From NCBI GenBank assembly GCA_963732405.1, contig CAVSZG010000001.1:1798001-1862000 (forward strand): DNA of 64,000 bases, given 5' to 3'. Under the pieces are notes generated by a model, which was not told the DNA's origin, ran no database searches, and worked only from the letters and a program-made list of their open reading frames with translations. Position numbers and translations under genes: made by a program. Below, in pieces: positions 52,789 to 62,559 of the stretch; position 1 is the stretch's first letter; every line of letters starts with the position of its first letter. Source of the DNA: JAUIAI01 sp963732405 (lineage in GTDB: Bacteria > Pseudomonadota > Gammaproteobacteria > Burkholderiales > Burkholderiaceae_E).

Positions 52789-55056
52789 TCAGGTGCCGAC
52801 CAGACCGCCGTCGTCCTTCGTGATCGCGATCGTTGCCGATCGTGGACGCTGACCTGCCCCATAACCGGCATTGGCCGGCCACTGGCTCGTGTACCGGGTC
52901 GGATCACCCAGATCAGCCATCTGGGTGGTTTCGCCCGGATGCTGGATGTTCACGAAGATGGTTTTGCCATCGGGCGTTTCGCACCAGCCCGTGATTTCGC
53001 AACCCACCGGGCCCACCAGAAAACGCTTGAGCGACGCCGCAGTCGGCGCCAGGCCGATCGGCGAATTGACCGTGTAGGTCGAGCCGTCGGCGCGCGTGTA
53101 GGTGATCGCCCTGGGCGCGCCGCCATCACCCACCTGTCCCGGCATGGCGGCGAGCATCATGCAGTTGGTGACGTCGGTGTAGGCACCATCGTCGGTCTGA
53201 ATCCAGCAGATGCCGGTGGCCTTGCTGAACACCAGACCGTCGGGGCTGGAGAAGTCCTGCTCCGAGGTCAGGCTGGACAGGTTGATCCGCTCCGCATCCG
53301 CGCCGGCTTCCGAACCCACGAGGTAGACGTCCCAGGTGAAGCGAGTGGCCGCCGCAGCACCGCCGTCTTCCTTGATGCGCAGAATGTGGCCGTTGACGTT
53401 GCCCGTGCTGGTGGACGTACCACGCGTGTCGCTATAGGCCCGCGGGTTGGCCGCATCGGGCTCGAGCTGGCTGGCGCTGCCCGGTTCGACCCGACGGTTG
53501 CTGTTGTTGGTCAAGGTGATGTAGACCTCGCCATTGGCCGGATTGACCGCGCACCACTCGGGCCTGTCCATGCGCGTGGCACCGACTGCGTCGGCCGCCA
53601 GACGGGTGTTGACCAACACGTCGGCCTGATCGGCAAACGGATAGTCCGCGTAAGACGCGACCGCCGGGGTGGCCATGCTCAGTTCGACCCACTCGCCGGT
53701 GCCATCGTCGGCGATACGCGCGACATAGAGCCTGCCCGAGTCCAGGTACTTCGCGCCGATGGCCAGGCGATCCGCGGCGTCGGCATCGGCCGCGCTCCAG
53801 CTCGCGCTGCTCACGAACTTGTAGATGTATTCATTGCGTGCATCGTCACCCAGGTAGACGGCCAGCGGCTGACCCTCGACCGGATGGGAGAAGACCGCAT
53901 TCTCGTGACCCATGCGGCCCAGTGCCGTGCGCTTCTGTGCTTTCGCGGCCTTGGTGTAGGGATCGATCTCGACGATGTAGCCGAAGGTATTCATCTCGTT
54001 GCGATAGTCGTCACTGCCGTCGGTCGAGCTGCCGCTGCGGCTGATGATCCAGCGTGCATAGCGGTCGTCCTCGCCGCCGGTCTCCCAACCATGGCGCGAT
54101 GCGGCGCCCTGAGCGCGACCATAACGACGCAGTGCGGTGACGCTTTTGTCATTGCCGCGCGCTTGGTCGTCGGTCTCACTGCGGTAGAAGTAGCCGAACC
54201 AGTTTTCTTCGCCCGTGACGAAGGTTCCCCAGGGTGTCTTGCCGGCACCGCAGTTGTTGAGCGTGCCGCGTGTCGCGACGCCGTTTGGTGAATATCGCGT
54301 GATCATGAGCGGATTGCCGCGTACCGGGCCGGCAATGTCGACATCACTGAGCGGCGTGACGCGAAAATTGAAGGCCGAATCCCTGACCGTGGACCAGGCG
54401 CCTGCGCCAGCGCCACGACGCACTTCCACGACGGACACGCCGTGAATGGCGACTTCCTTGTCGACTTCGGCAGCCGGTCTGGGCAGTGTCGAGGTGCCGC
54501 CGTCGGCGTGCAGGAAAAAGGAACTGAGCTTCTCATCGGTCGTCGCTTCGTGGTTCATGGCGATCAGGCCGCGGTCCGCGGCAGCGCTCGACGGCCTGCC
54601 GTTCTCGCCGAGGCCGAACCATTCCATGCCGTCGTGATGATCGCCGGCACGGTTTTCATAGTCCGTGTCGCTGCCGTCGTTGCGATACTCGGGCGTTGCG
54701 GCACGCAGCGGATCGCCCAGTGCGTAGAGGATGCTGATGCTGTAGCCGGCCGGGACGACCACGGCGTCCTGCAATCCCTTGGCTACGGCGTTGAAGCCGA
54801 GCAGCGGGTTTGACGAACCCGGCGCTGGTGTCGGGTCCGCCCCCGTGGCCGGTGCCGGATCGTCATCACTGCCGCAGGCACTCATGGCGAGACCGCCCAT
54901 GCTCGCGGTCAGGATCATGCCCGCCGTGCCGACCGCGCTGCGGAGCACCTGCCGGCGGCTCAGGCGTGCGTCCAGGATCTGGGTGAAATGGGGGTTGCTC
55001 GAGTCGGCGTTGGAATCTTCTTCATTGAAGTCGATCGGCGAGGGTTGCGTCGTCAT
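52789..55056 (-). CDS. phoX: PhoX-type alkaline phosphatase
   Basis: The 755-residue exported protein belongs to the PhoX (DUF839) family of Ca/Fe-dependent phosphatases that release phosphate from organic esters outside the cytoplasm. The Tat signal is ARLSRRQVLRSAVG (twin Arg34-Arg35) and a possible lipobox Cys61 (LAMSAC) follows. Family motifs include GLIAMNHEATTDE, PWGTFVTGEENWFGYF, GRMGHENAVFSHPVEG and EWCAVNPANGEVYITLTNN. Length is at the upper end of the family. Four tandem PHO-box-like units lie 48-91 bases upstream, so phosphate-starvation control by PhoB is expected. Confidence 0.93.
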   Translation of the reverse strand: MTTQPSPIDFNEEDSNADSSNPHFTQILDARLSRRQVLRSAVGTAGMILTASMGGLAMSACGSDDDPAPATGADPTPAPGSSNPLLGFNAVAKGLQDAVVVPAGYSISILYALGDPLRAATPEYRNDGSDTDYENRAGDHHDGMEWFGLGENGRPSSAAADRGLIAMNHEATTDEKLSSFFLHADGGTSTLPRPAAEVDKEVAIHGVSVVEVRRGAGAGAWSTVRDSAFNFRVTPLSDVDIAGPVRGNPLMITRYSPNGVATRGTLNNCGAGKTPWGTFVTGEENWFGYFYRSETDDQARGNDKSVTALRRYGRAQGAASRHGWETGGEDDRYARWIISRSGSSTDGSDDYRNEMNTFGYIVEIDPYTKAAKAQKRTALGRMGHENAVFSHPVEGQPLAVYLGDDARNEYIYKFVSSASWSAADADAADRLAIGAKYLDSGRLYVARIADDGTGEWVELSMATPAVASYADYPFADQADVLVNTRLAADAVGATRMDRPEWCAVNPANGEVYITLTNNSNRRVEPGSASQLEPDAANPRAYSDTRGTSTSTGNVNGHILRIKEDGGAAAATRFTWDVYLVGSEAGADAERINLSSLTSEQDFSSPDGLVFSKATGICWIQTDDGAYTDVTNCMMLAAMPGQVGDGGAPRAITYTRADGSTYTVNSPIGLAPTAASLKRFLVGPVGCEITGWCETPDGKTIFVNIQHPGETTQMADLGDPTRYTSQWPANAGYGAGQRPRSATIAITKDDGGLVGT

Positions 55057-55103
55057 GGTGTCCAGAGGGTCGTGGTTGTCGTTGGAGGCACGAGCCTAGG
55101 GTT

Positions 55104-55147
55104 TTCACATGACGATGGCGTGAACAAAACATGACACGGTCATGACG
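55104..55147 (-). promoter_or_regulatory. Four tandem 11-bp PHO-box-like units upstream of phoX
   Basis: Read on the minus strand, the units are CGTCATGACCG, TGTCATGTTTT, GTTCACGCCAT and CGTCATGTGAA, each 11 bases with the GTCAT core in phase. PHO boxes are direct repeats of a 7-mer (CTGTCAT-like) with 4-bp spacers, the geometry seen here twice over. The distal pair fits the consensus best. PhoB binding is inferred from this and the phoX gene. Confidence 0.75.
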
Positions 55148-55218
55148 CGGTGGGCGTGCTGACCGGCGTCCGATCGGGTGCGGAGGCTTCGCTGGCTGAT
55201 CGGCAGTCTCAGCCTGTC

Positions 55219-55665
55219 TCAACCTGCGACCCGGCGAACGCGGTCGTATCCGAGGTGGTGCATGCACTCGCGCAGGATCAGCAAGGCTGCCGCTGCGTCG
55301 CGACCTGCCAGTTGCTCGTCGAGCAGCCCTGGTCTCCCCAGTGACGCGCAGGCCAGGCGGTCAAACAAGGCCTCCACTGCGTCGCGCCCGATCACAGCGT
55401 CCTGCGCCTGTAGACTCAGCAAGGCGTGCAAGCGCGGGTCGGCGCTCAGTAGCTCGCCACGCTCGGCGTGTTGCAGCCCTGTGGCCGTCAGTGCGTCCTC
55501 CACCGAGTCGATGGCTTGCTCCAGTTCGATGGCCGTGGGCGGCTCGTGCCGGAATAGCGTGTCAGCCAGGTCGCTCAGGCCAATGCCCAGCACCACCTCA
55601 GGCATGGTGCCGTCAGACAAGATGGTGTCGCGAGGGCGAAGCTGCAGTGTCGTCGTTGCATTCAT
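55219..55665 (-). CDS. Unrecognised 148-residue protein
   Basis: I do not recognise a family. The protein starts MNATTTLQLRPRDTILSDGT and has mostly helical, Leu/Ala/Glu-rich sequence (PPTAIELEQAIDSVEDALTA, DAAAALLILRECMHHLGYDR) with no signal peptide or membrane segment. GGGA lies about 11 bases upstream. It sits between phoX and L-asparaginase, 28 bases downstream of the latter, same direction, so cotranscription with asparaginase is possible. The composition and coherent frame support a real gene. Confidence 0.65.
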   Translation of the reverse strand: MNATTTLQLRPRDTILSDGTMPEVVLGIGLSDLADTLFRHEPPTAIELEQAIDSVEDALTATGLQHAERGELLSADPRLHALLSLQAQDAVIGRDAVEALFDRLACASLGRPGLLDEQLAGRDAAAALLILRECMHHLGYDRVRRVAG

Positions 55666-55693
55666 GAGAGCGTCCCGTGCGCGTTTCTGCCAC

Positions 55694-56701
55694 TCAGCCG
55701 GCCAGCGGGCCGATGCGCGAGAATCGCTCGTGAATGCGGGCGCGATCCGCGCCGCCCGCCAGCAGCAGCGACAGCAGCAGCCGCGCCTTGATGCCGTCCA
55801 GGGCGCCGGCGGAAATCATGCCGAGCCCGATCAGGTCGCGCTCGGCTCCCACGAACCCGTAGGTGTCGCGCAAGACTTCACCGCCACCCGTGCGCGAGGC
55901 CAGCACCACCGGCATCTGCGCGATCAACCGGTCGAGGCGGCCGGAGTCCACGATGGTGCGGGTCACATGGCCGCCGCCGAAACCTTCGATCACGGCACCG
56001 GCAAATCCGGCCTGAGCGAGCCCCTCGAGCAAGCGACCGTCATCACCCAGGCTCATACGCAGCAAGGCCACGGCAGGCACCTGCGCATCGGCGTGCAGCG
56101 CCACATGATGACGACCCACCGGCCTGACCAGAAGCCGGACCTTGTCTTCGGCCAGCCAGCCGATCCGCCCGGTGGCTGGCGACACGAAAGTCGCGGTGCT
56201 CTGGGTATGCGACTTGTGCACGAAGCGCGCTGCGTGGATGTCATCATTGAAGACCACCAGCGCACCGAAGCCGCGCGCGCTTGGCGCGGCCGCCACCCGC
56301 ACGGCGGCGAGCAGATTCGCCGGGCCATCGGCGCCGGCCATGCTCGCATTGCGCATCGCGCCGGTCACGATGACCGGCGCGTCGGATTCCAGCAGCAGGT
56401 CCAGGCCGAAGGCGATTTCCTCGATGGTGTCGGTCCCCTGCGAAATCACAACGCCATGACTGCCTTGAGCGATGGCATCGCGGCAGGCCTGCGCCAGCAT
56501 CAGCAGGTCATCGAATCCCATGTGAGGCGAGGGCAGGCGACGTGCATCGATCGTGCGCAGATCCGCCAGTGCATCGATGCCGGGTATCTCGCGGGCCAGC
56601 GCACCGATATCCAGGGTGGGCAGTGCCCCCTGGCCGGGCTGCACGGCGCTTGCGATCGTGCCGCCGCAGGTGATCAAAGTAACGACCGGACGCTGACTCA
56701 T
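55694..56701 (-). CDS. L-asparaginase
   Basis: The 335-residue enzyme hydrolyses asparagine to aspartate and ammonia. It has the nucleophile Thr15 (ITCGGTIAS), then SQGTDTIEE with Thr90 and Asp91, and the MGFDD region. The catalytic Lys is probably in HAARFVHKSHT. No signal peptide is evident, so it is likely the cytoplasmic type. ATG 56701 is chosen over 56782. It adds to the amide-nitrogen theme of the window. The DUF2200 gene ends 34 bases upstream, with the same direction. Confidence 0.93.
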   Translation of the reverse strand: MSQRPVVTLITCGGTIASAVQPGQGALPTLDIGALAREIPGIDALADLRTIDARRLPSPHMGFDDLLMLAQACRDAIAQGSHGVVISQGTDTIEEIAFGLDLLLESDAPVIVTGAMRNASMAGADGPANLLAAVRVAAAPSARGFGALVVFNDDIHAARFVHKSHTQSTATFVSPATGRIGWLAEDKVRLLVRPVGRHHVALHADAQVPAVALLRMSLGDDGRLLEGLAQAGFAGAVIEGFGGGHVTRTIVDSGRLDRLIAQMPVVLASRTGGGEVLRDTYGFVGAERDLIGLGMISAGALDGIKARLLLSLLLAGGADRARIHERFSRIGPLAG

Positions 56702-56735
56702 GAGGGTTTCCCGGATGGGTTGGGTGGCGACATGA

Positions 56736-57086
56736 TCAAGCCCGCAGAATCTTGTCCATCGCCTTGCCTTTGGCCAGTTCATCCACGAGCTTGTCCAAAC
56801 AGCGGATCTTGCGCATCACCGGGTCATCGATGGTTTCCACGCGCACGCCGCAGACCACGCCCTTGATGAGCGAGGCCTTCGGATTGAATGCGGGCGCATT
56901 GACCAAAAACGTCTTGACATCGCTGCCGATGTCGAGCTGGTGCTGAAGTTCAGCGGGACTATACCCCGTCAACCAGGCGATGATTTCATCGACTTCGGCC
57001 CGAGTGCGCTGCTTGCGCTCGGCCTTTTGCACGTAGAGCGGATAAACACGGGAAAACGCCATCCGGAAAATTGAAGGCTCGGGCAT
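56736..57086 (-). CDS. DUF2200-family protein
   Basis: The 116-residue protein has the family's full length and pattern: FRMAFSRVYPLYVQKAERKQ, RTRAEVDEIIAWLTGYSPAE, LQHQLDIGSDVKTFLVNAP and GVVCGVRVETIDDPVMRKIR, then RCLDKLVDELAKGKAMDKIL. The family is small and cytoplasmic with unknown function. ATG 57086 follows GGAG; the frame extends to 57194 with no matching sequence, so that is not used. Confidence 0.88.
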   Translation of the reverse strand: MPEPSIFRMAFSRVYPLYVQKAERKQRTRAEVDEIIAWLTGYSPAELQHQLDIGSDVKTFLVNAPAFNPKASLIKGVVCGVRVETIDDPVMRKIRCLDKLVDELAKGKAMDKILRA

Positions 57087-57249
57087 GCCAGGACTCCGGT
57101 TGCAGAACTGAGTGATCGACGACTGATCGGTGAGCGACCGCTCAGACCGCCCCTGAATTGCATTGGCTGCAATCGTTTCTTGCCGGTTCGACATTTAGCC
57201 ACAATAATGATCCGGATCCCAGGCGGTCAGATAACGAGGAGAGCGAAGC

Positions 57250-59321
57250 ATGTCGCGGTGGCGGGTAGGCGTTGATTCGGGAGGCACGTTCACCGATGTC
57301 TGCCTGTTCGACGAAGAGCAGGGTCGGGTCGAGGTCTGGAAGGTTTCTTCGACACCAGACGATCCGTCGCGCGGCATCGCCCAGGGTGTCGAGGAAGGGA
57401 TGAAGCGGGTTGCACCGGATGCGGCCATGCCGGGCGCCCGGGTGGTCTATTTCGGGCATGGCACGACGGTGGCCACGAATGCCCTGATCCAGCATCGCGG
57501 CGTGAGAACCGGTCTGATCACCACGGACGGTTTTCGCGATCTGCTGGAGATCGGCCGTCAGATGCGCCCCCACCTCTATGACATGCAGGCCGACAAGCCA
57601 CCGACCCTGGTGCCGCGTGATCTGCGGCATGAGGTGGTTGAACGGGTTCATCATGATGGCCGGGTCGAGCATGCATTGGATGAAGCCGCGGTGCGAGTCG
57701 CGGCGCAGGCCCTGAAGGCCGCCGGCGTGGAGGCTATCGCCGTCTCTTTCCTGTATGGCTTCATCCGCCCCGAGCATGAGCAGCGCGCCGTCGAGATCCT
57801 GCGCGACGACATGCCCGAGTGCTTCATCAGCGCCGGTCATGAGGTCGCGCCCGAATTTCGTGAGTTCGAGCGTCTGTCCACGGTGGTGCTCAACGCCTAT
57901 CTCGGGCCGGTCATGCGCAGCTACATCGAACGTCTGACGCCGCGCCTGCACGACCTGGGCATGACGGCGACGCCGCATCTGACGCAATCCAATGGCGGTG
58001 TAATCGGCTTTCCGACCGCGGCCCGCCTGCCGGTGCGGGCCGTGCTGTCCGGCCCCTCGACCGGCGTGGTCGGCGCGCAGGCAATCGGCGCGCTCGCCGG
58101 CTTCGCTGATCTGATCACCTTCGACATGGGTGGCACGTCGACCGACGTCGCGCTGCTCGACAAGGGCGAGTGCAAGCTGACCTCGGAGGCAATGGTTCAT
58201 GGCTATCCGATCAAGGCGCCGATGCTCGACATCCACACGGTGGGCGCGGGCGGTGGGTCGATCGCCTATATCGACGCGCGGCGGCATGCTCAAGGTGGGG
58301 CCGCGCAGTCCTGCGGCGCCGACCCCGGTCCGGTCTGCTACGACCGGGGCAACACCGAGCCGGCGACCACCGATGCGAATGTGGTGTTGCAGACCCTGAA
58401 CCCGGAGTATCTGCTCGGCGGGCGAATGACCGTGCGCCAGGATCTGGCCAGGGCGGCGATCGGGCGTCTGGCCGATCAACTCGGTCTGGGCCTGATGGAG
58501 ACGGCGCAGGGCATCATCTCGGTCGTGACCGCCAATATGGCGCGCGCGATCCGGGTCATCTCGGTGCAGCGCGGCCATGATCCGCGCGACTATACGCTGA
58601 TGGCCTTCGGCGGTGCGGGTCCGCTGCATGCGGCGCGGCTGGCGCTCGAACTGGATATGAAGCGCGTGCTGGTGCCGCGCTATCCCGGCATCCTGTGTGC
58701 CATGGGCTTGTTGCTGACCGATCTGCGCGCCGATTTCGCTGCGACGCGATTGATGCCGGCCATGGCCGATTCCGTTGCCGACGTGGCGAGCGGCCTTCGA
58801 GTCCCTGGCCACGCGCGCCGAGGAATGGTTCGCGCATGAGGAGATCGGCCCCGGCGCATCGTCACTGACGCGCACGGCCGACATGCGTTATGCCGGTCAG
58901 AACTACGAACTTGCCGTGCCACTGCCCGATGGGCCGGTGAGCGGCGGCGACCATCGACGACGCTGTCGGGGGTTCGCCGAGGCGCACAGCAGCGATATGG
59001 CTTCGTGGCCGAGGGCGAGCCGGTGCAACTGGTCACGTTGCGCCTGGAAGCCACCGGCCGCGTGCGCAAGGCCGAGACTGAAGTCCTATCCGGAGGCGGG
59101 CCCGATGCTCCGCGAGCCATCGTCGGGGAGCGCGAGGTATGGTTTCCGGAGGCCGGCGCCTTCTGTCCACACCGATCTACAGCCGTGACAAGCTGGCGCC
59201 CGGCAATCGCTTCGTCGGCCCGGCGATCGTCGAGCAGATGGACACGACCACGGTCGTGCTGCCCGACATGCAGGCGGTCGTGGATCCCTACCTGAACCTG
59301 ATTCTGAGAGGTGCGGCATGA
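57250..59321 (+). pseudogene. hyuA: HyuA-type hydantoinase/oxoprolinase A subunit, multiple frameshifts
   Basis: The N-terminal frame (57250 to about 58790) gives a clear HyuA/5-oxoprolinase subunit: RVGVDSGGTFTDVCLFDEEQ, FGHGTTVATNALIQHRGV and FDMGGTSTDVALLDKGECKL. It uses ATP to open cyclic amides such as hydantoins or 5-oxoproline. After about 58793 the family sequence continues only by switching frames, at about 58793, 58943, 58968, 58990 and 59163. A compensating pair at about 58278 and 58310 locally turns GGMLKVGPRS into another frame. The last segment RDKLAPGNRFVGPAIVEQMD ends at TGA 59321, which overlaps the hyuB ATG. Expected length is about 690 residues. This is decay or poor sequence. 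Confidence 0.85.
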
Positions 59322-60986
59322 ACGACGCGACACGCCCACCGTTGCCCGCGCAGGCATTGGATCCGATCACGGTCGAGGTGATCGGCGCGGCCCTGCACTC
59401 GATCGTCGAGGAGACGGGTGAGGCGCTGATCCGCGCTTCTTATTCCACCAATATCAAGGAGCGGCGCGACTGCTCCACCGCACTGTTCGACACGAGCGGG
59501 CAATACGCTGTGCCAGGCCGAGCACATTCCGATCCATCTCGGCAGCTTCATCGGCATCGTGCCGCACATCCTGACGCTGCACCCGATGGCTCAGATGCAG
59601 CCCGGTGACGTGTTCGTCGGCAATGATGCCTACGCTGGCGGTGGCACTCATCTGCCCGACATCGTGCTGGCCGAGCCGATTTTCGTGGACGGCGACCATC
59701 GTCGCCTGGACGGTGAACCTCGCGCACCATTCCGACTTCGCCGATCGCGGCCATGCAACATATTTACCAGGAAGGTTTGCGCATTCCGCCGGTCCGGCTG
59801 TATCGCGCCGGCGAGTTGCAGAAGGATGTGCACGACCTCATTCTGCTGAACTGCCAGGTGCCGCGCGAACGGCTGTCGGACCTGCGCGCGCAGATGGCCG
59901 CCAACCGCGTGGGCGTGCGAGCGCTTTCAGGCGCTTGTGCGCGCAAATACGGCACCGATATCGTGATGTCCGCCAGCTGCGGCGCTGCTTGATTACGCCG
60001 AGCGCAAGATGCGTCATCGGCATCGCCGCCATGCCCGATGGCAGCTGGACCTTCGAGGATGTCTTCGAGAGCAATGAGATTCGCGAACACGCTGCCGCTC
60101 AAGGTGCGGGTGACCATCCAGGGCGACGCGATGGCACTGGATTTCGAATCGCCCGAGCAGATGCGCGCCGGCCTGAACATGACGTAGACGGCGCTCGCGG
60201 CGACCGCCTACTACGTGGTCAAGTCGGTGGTCGATCCGACCATCCTGCCCAACTGCGGGTCTTTCGCGGCCGCTGACGGTTACCGCACGCGACGGCACGA
60301 TGCTCAACTGCAAACATCCGGCGGCGGTCAACGGACGGGTGCAGACCTGCCAGCGAGTGTCTGACCTGATCCTCGGCGCACTCGGCCCAGGCGGTGCCCG
60401 AGCGCGTGACCGCCTGTTCGAACTCGGTTTGCACCGTCGCGATCTTCATCGGTCAGAGGCCCCACGACGGCGCAATCTGGGTCTATCTCGAGACCATGGG
60501 TGGCGGTGGCGGCGCGCGCGCCACCAAGGACGGACTGGATGGCGTGCAGGTGCATGTCACCAACACGTCCAATCTGCCTGTCGAGGCGCTGGAGACCGAA
60601 TATCCGCTGACGGTACTGCGCTACGAGCTGGTGGCCGACTCCGGCGGCGATCGGGGCTCAGCGTGGCGGCATGGGTCTGCGTCGCGTCTATCGGGCCGAT
60701 CAGGACTGTCGGGTGCGCGTCGATGTATCGCGCGTGACGCTCGCGTTCCTGGGGCCTGTTCGGCGGCGGAGACGGCGGGCATGGTGGTATCGAGTGTGGC
60801 CCCGGCGTGGTGTTCGAAGGCGACAACGCCGTGCTGCACGCCGGCCAGTGGTTCGCGGTGGTCAGTCCCGGTGCCGGCGGTTACGGTCCGCCCGAGCGAC
60901 GCACGCCCGACGCGGTGGCGCGCGATCTCGCGCAAGGTGTCATCGGCCCGCAGACCGCTCGTTCGGTCTACGGTCACCCAGGCTGA
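59318..60986 (+). pseudogene. hyuB: HyuB-type hydantoinase/oxoprolinase B subunit, many frameshifts
   Basis: The start overlaps the hyuA stop as ATGA. The family sequence is scattered over all three frames: LDPITVEVIGAALHSIVEET at the start, then MQPGDVFVGNDAYAGGGTHL, DFADRGHATYL, EGLRIPPVRLYRAGEL, DGAIWVYLETMGGGGGARAT (about 60470-60530), TNTSNLPVEALETEYPL, and a C-terminal GGYGPPERRTPDAVARD ending at TGA 60986. I count at least six switches. The combined fragments span a normal B subunit of about 560 residues. HyuB would complete the ATP-dependent hydrolase with HyuA. As read, neither gene can make a functional protein. Confidence 0.82.
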
Positions 60987-61024
60987 TTTGATTCGCGCAC
61001 AGACAACGACAGAAAGGAGACCCC

Positions 61025-62553
61025 ATGAAACCCTCGATCACCCGCCGCACCCTGCTGGCAGGCACCGCCGCCTCGGCTGTCCTGCCCTTCATCATGGTGC
61101 CACGGGCCCGCGCGGCCACGCCGGGCGAGCTGACGTTCGGCTTGTCGAGTTTTCCGCCCAGCATCAAACCCTGGGCGAACACCGGCACTGCGGCCGCCAC
61201 GATCAAGCTGATGATTTATCGCGGCCTCACCTCCTATGCCGACGATGGTTCGCTACGCCCCGAACTGGCCGAATCCTGGGAGCGATCGGGGACACGGGCT
61301 GGACATTCAAGCTGCGCGATGCGTTATTTCAGAATGGCGAGAAGGTCACCTCGCACGATGTCAAGTGGACCATCGAACAGATTGCCGCCGAAGGCTCCAC
61401 CGCCTACTTTCGAACCCAGATGAGCGACGTGCAGGGCGTGGAGACACCCGACGACCGCACGGTGCGCATCATCATGAAAGAGCCGGTGTCGATGCTGCCG
61501 ACCTGGATGGCGTCCTACCACCTGCCGATCGTTTCGCGTCAGTCCGACAAGGACAGCTTCGTGGGTGCCGGTCCCTTTGAACTCAAGGCCCAGGAGCGCG
61601 GTGTCTCGCTCGAGCTGGAGCCGTTTGCCCGGTTCTATCGCCCCGGCCTGCCCAGACTCAAGCGTATTCGCGCCATTGCCTATGCCGATGAGAATCTGCG
61701 GGTGGCCGCCTTGCGCACCGGCGACGTCGACCTGATCGAATACGTGCCCTGGCAGGCAATGGATGCAATTGCCGCGGAGCCCTCGCTGGCACTGGACACC
61801 ATGGACGGCCCCTTCATGTTCCTGGTGTTCAACGGTTCACGCGCGCCGTTCAATGATCCGCGGGTGCGCAAGGCTGTCGCCCATGCAATCCGACGTGACG
61901 ATGTCGTCAAGGCGGCGTTTTTCGGTCGGGGCTCGGCGCTGCAGCAACTGCCCATCGCCTCGTCCAGCCCCTTCTACAATCCTGAATTCAAGGATGGCTG
62001 GAAATACGACCCCGAGCTTGCCCGGCAATTGCTGGCGCAGGCCGGTCACAGCAACGGTATCAAATGCTCGCTGCTGTCCACGGCGCAATACGGCATGCAC
62101 AAGGATACCGCCGAGGTCGTGCAACAGCACCTGGCGGCAGTGGGCATCCAGGCCGAACTGAACCTGCCCGATTGGGCCACCCGGGTAGCCACCGGCAATC
62201 GGGGTCAGTACGATATCGCGGTGATGGGCACGGCGGCCGACAGCAACGATCCCGATGGCCTGTCCAATTTCATCGATGGCTCCCTGTCCGCCTCTTATGT
62301 GCGCAGCACCGGTCTGCCGATCCCGCGCATCACCGAGTTGTTGGCAGCCGGCCGTGCCGAATTCGACGAGAGCAAACGGCGCGAAATCTACAAAGAGATC
62401 GAACGCATCACGATCGAGCAGGCGCCGATCGTCGGCCTGACCTGGCGCAGCCAGGGTTATGCGATGCGCAAGGGCGTGAGCGGATTCAGGAATCTGCCGG
62501 GCGCGCTGACGTTCTACTCGGGTCTGACCTTCGAGACCACCGACGTGAGCTGA
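61025..62553 (+). pseudogene. Peptide-type ABC binding protein (SBP_bac_5), single frameshift
   Basis: From ATG 61025 (MKPSITRRTLLAGTAASAVL, Tat-like; AAAGGAG about 7 bases upstream) the frame gives an extracellular oligopeptide/nickel-type binding protein: FGLSSFPPSIKPWANTG, YRGLTSYADDGSLRPELAES. At about 61283, after SWER, one base is missing. The downstream frame then reads IGDTGWTFKLRDALFQNGEK, TSHDVKWTIEQIAAEGS and YNPEFKDGWKYDPELARQLL, ending FETTDVS at 62553. The repaired protein is about 509 residues, normal for the family. It probably binds peptides or cyclic amides for the permeases that follow. Confidence 0.9.
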
Positions 62554-62559
62554 TCCGTC

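Noticed and set aside
52939..54291. 450-codon frame antisense to phoX
   Set aside because: It has no recognisable domain; long antisense frames are expected in GC-rich coding DNA, and the phoX frame is fully supported.
55178..56866. 562-codon frame antisense to asparaginase
   Set aside because: Low-complexity Arg/His/Gln-rich sequence without domains; the asparaginase motifs are on the other strand.
60394..62553. A 719-codon open frame
   Set aside because: It is a false join of a hyuB C-terminal fragment, out-of-frame intergenic sequence and the downstream frame of the binding protein; family matches change at the frameshift near 61283.
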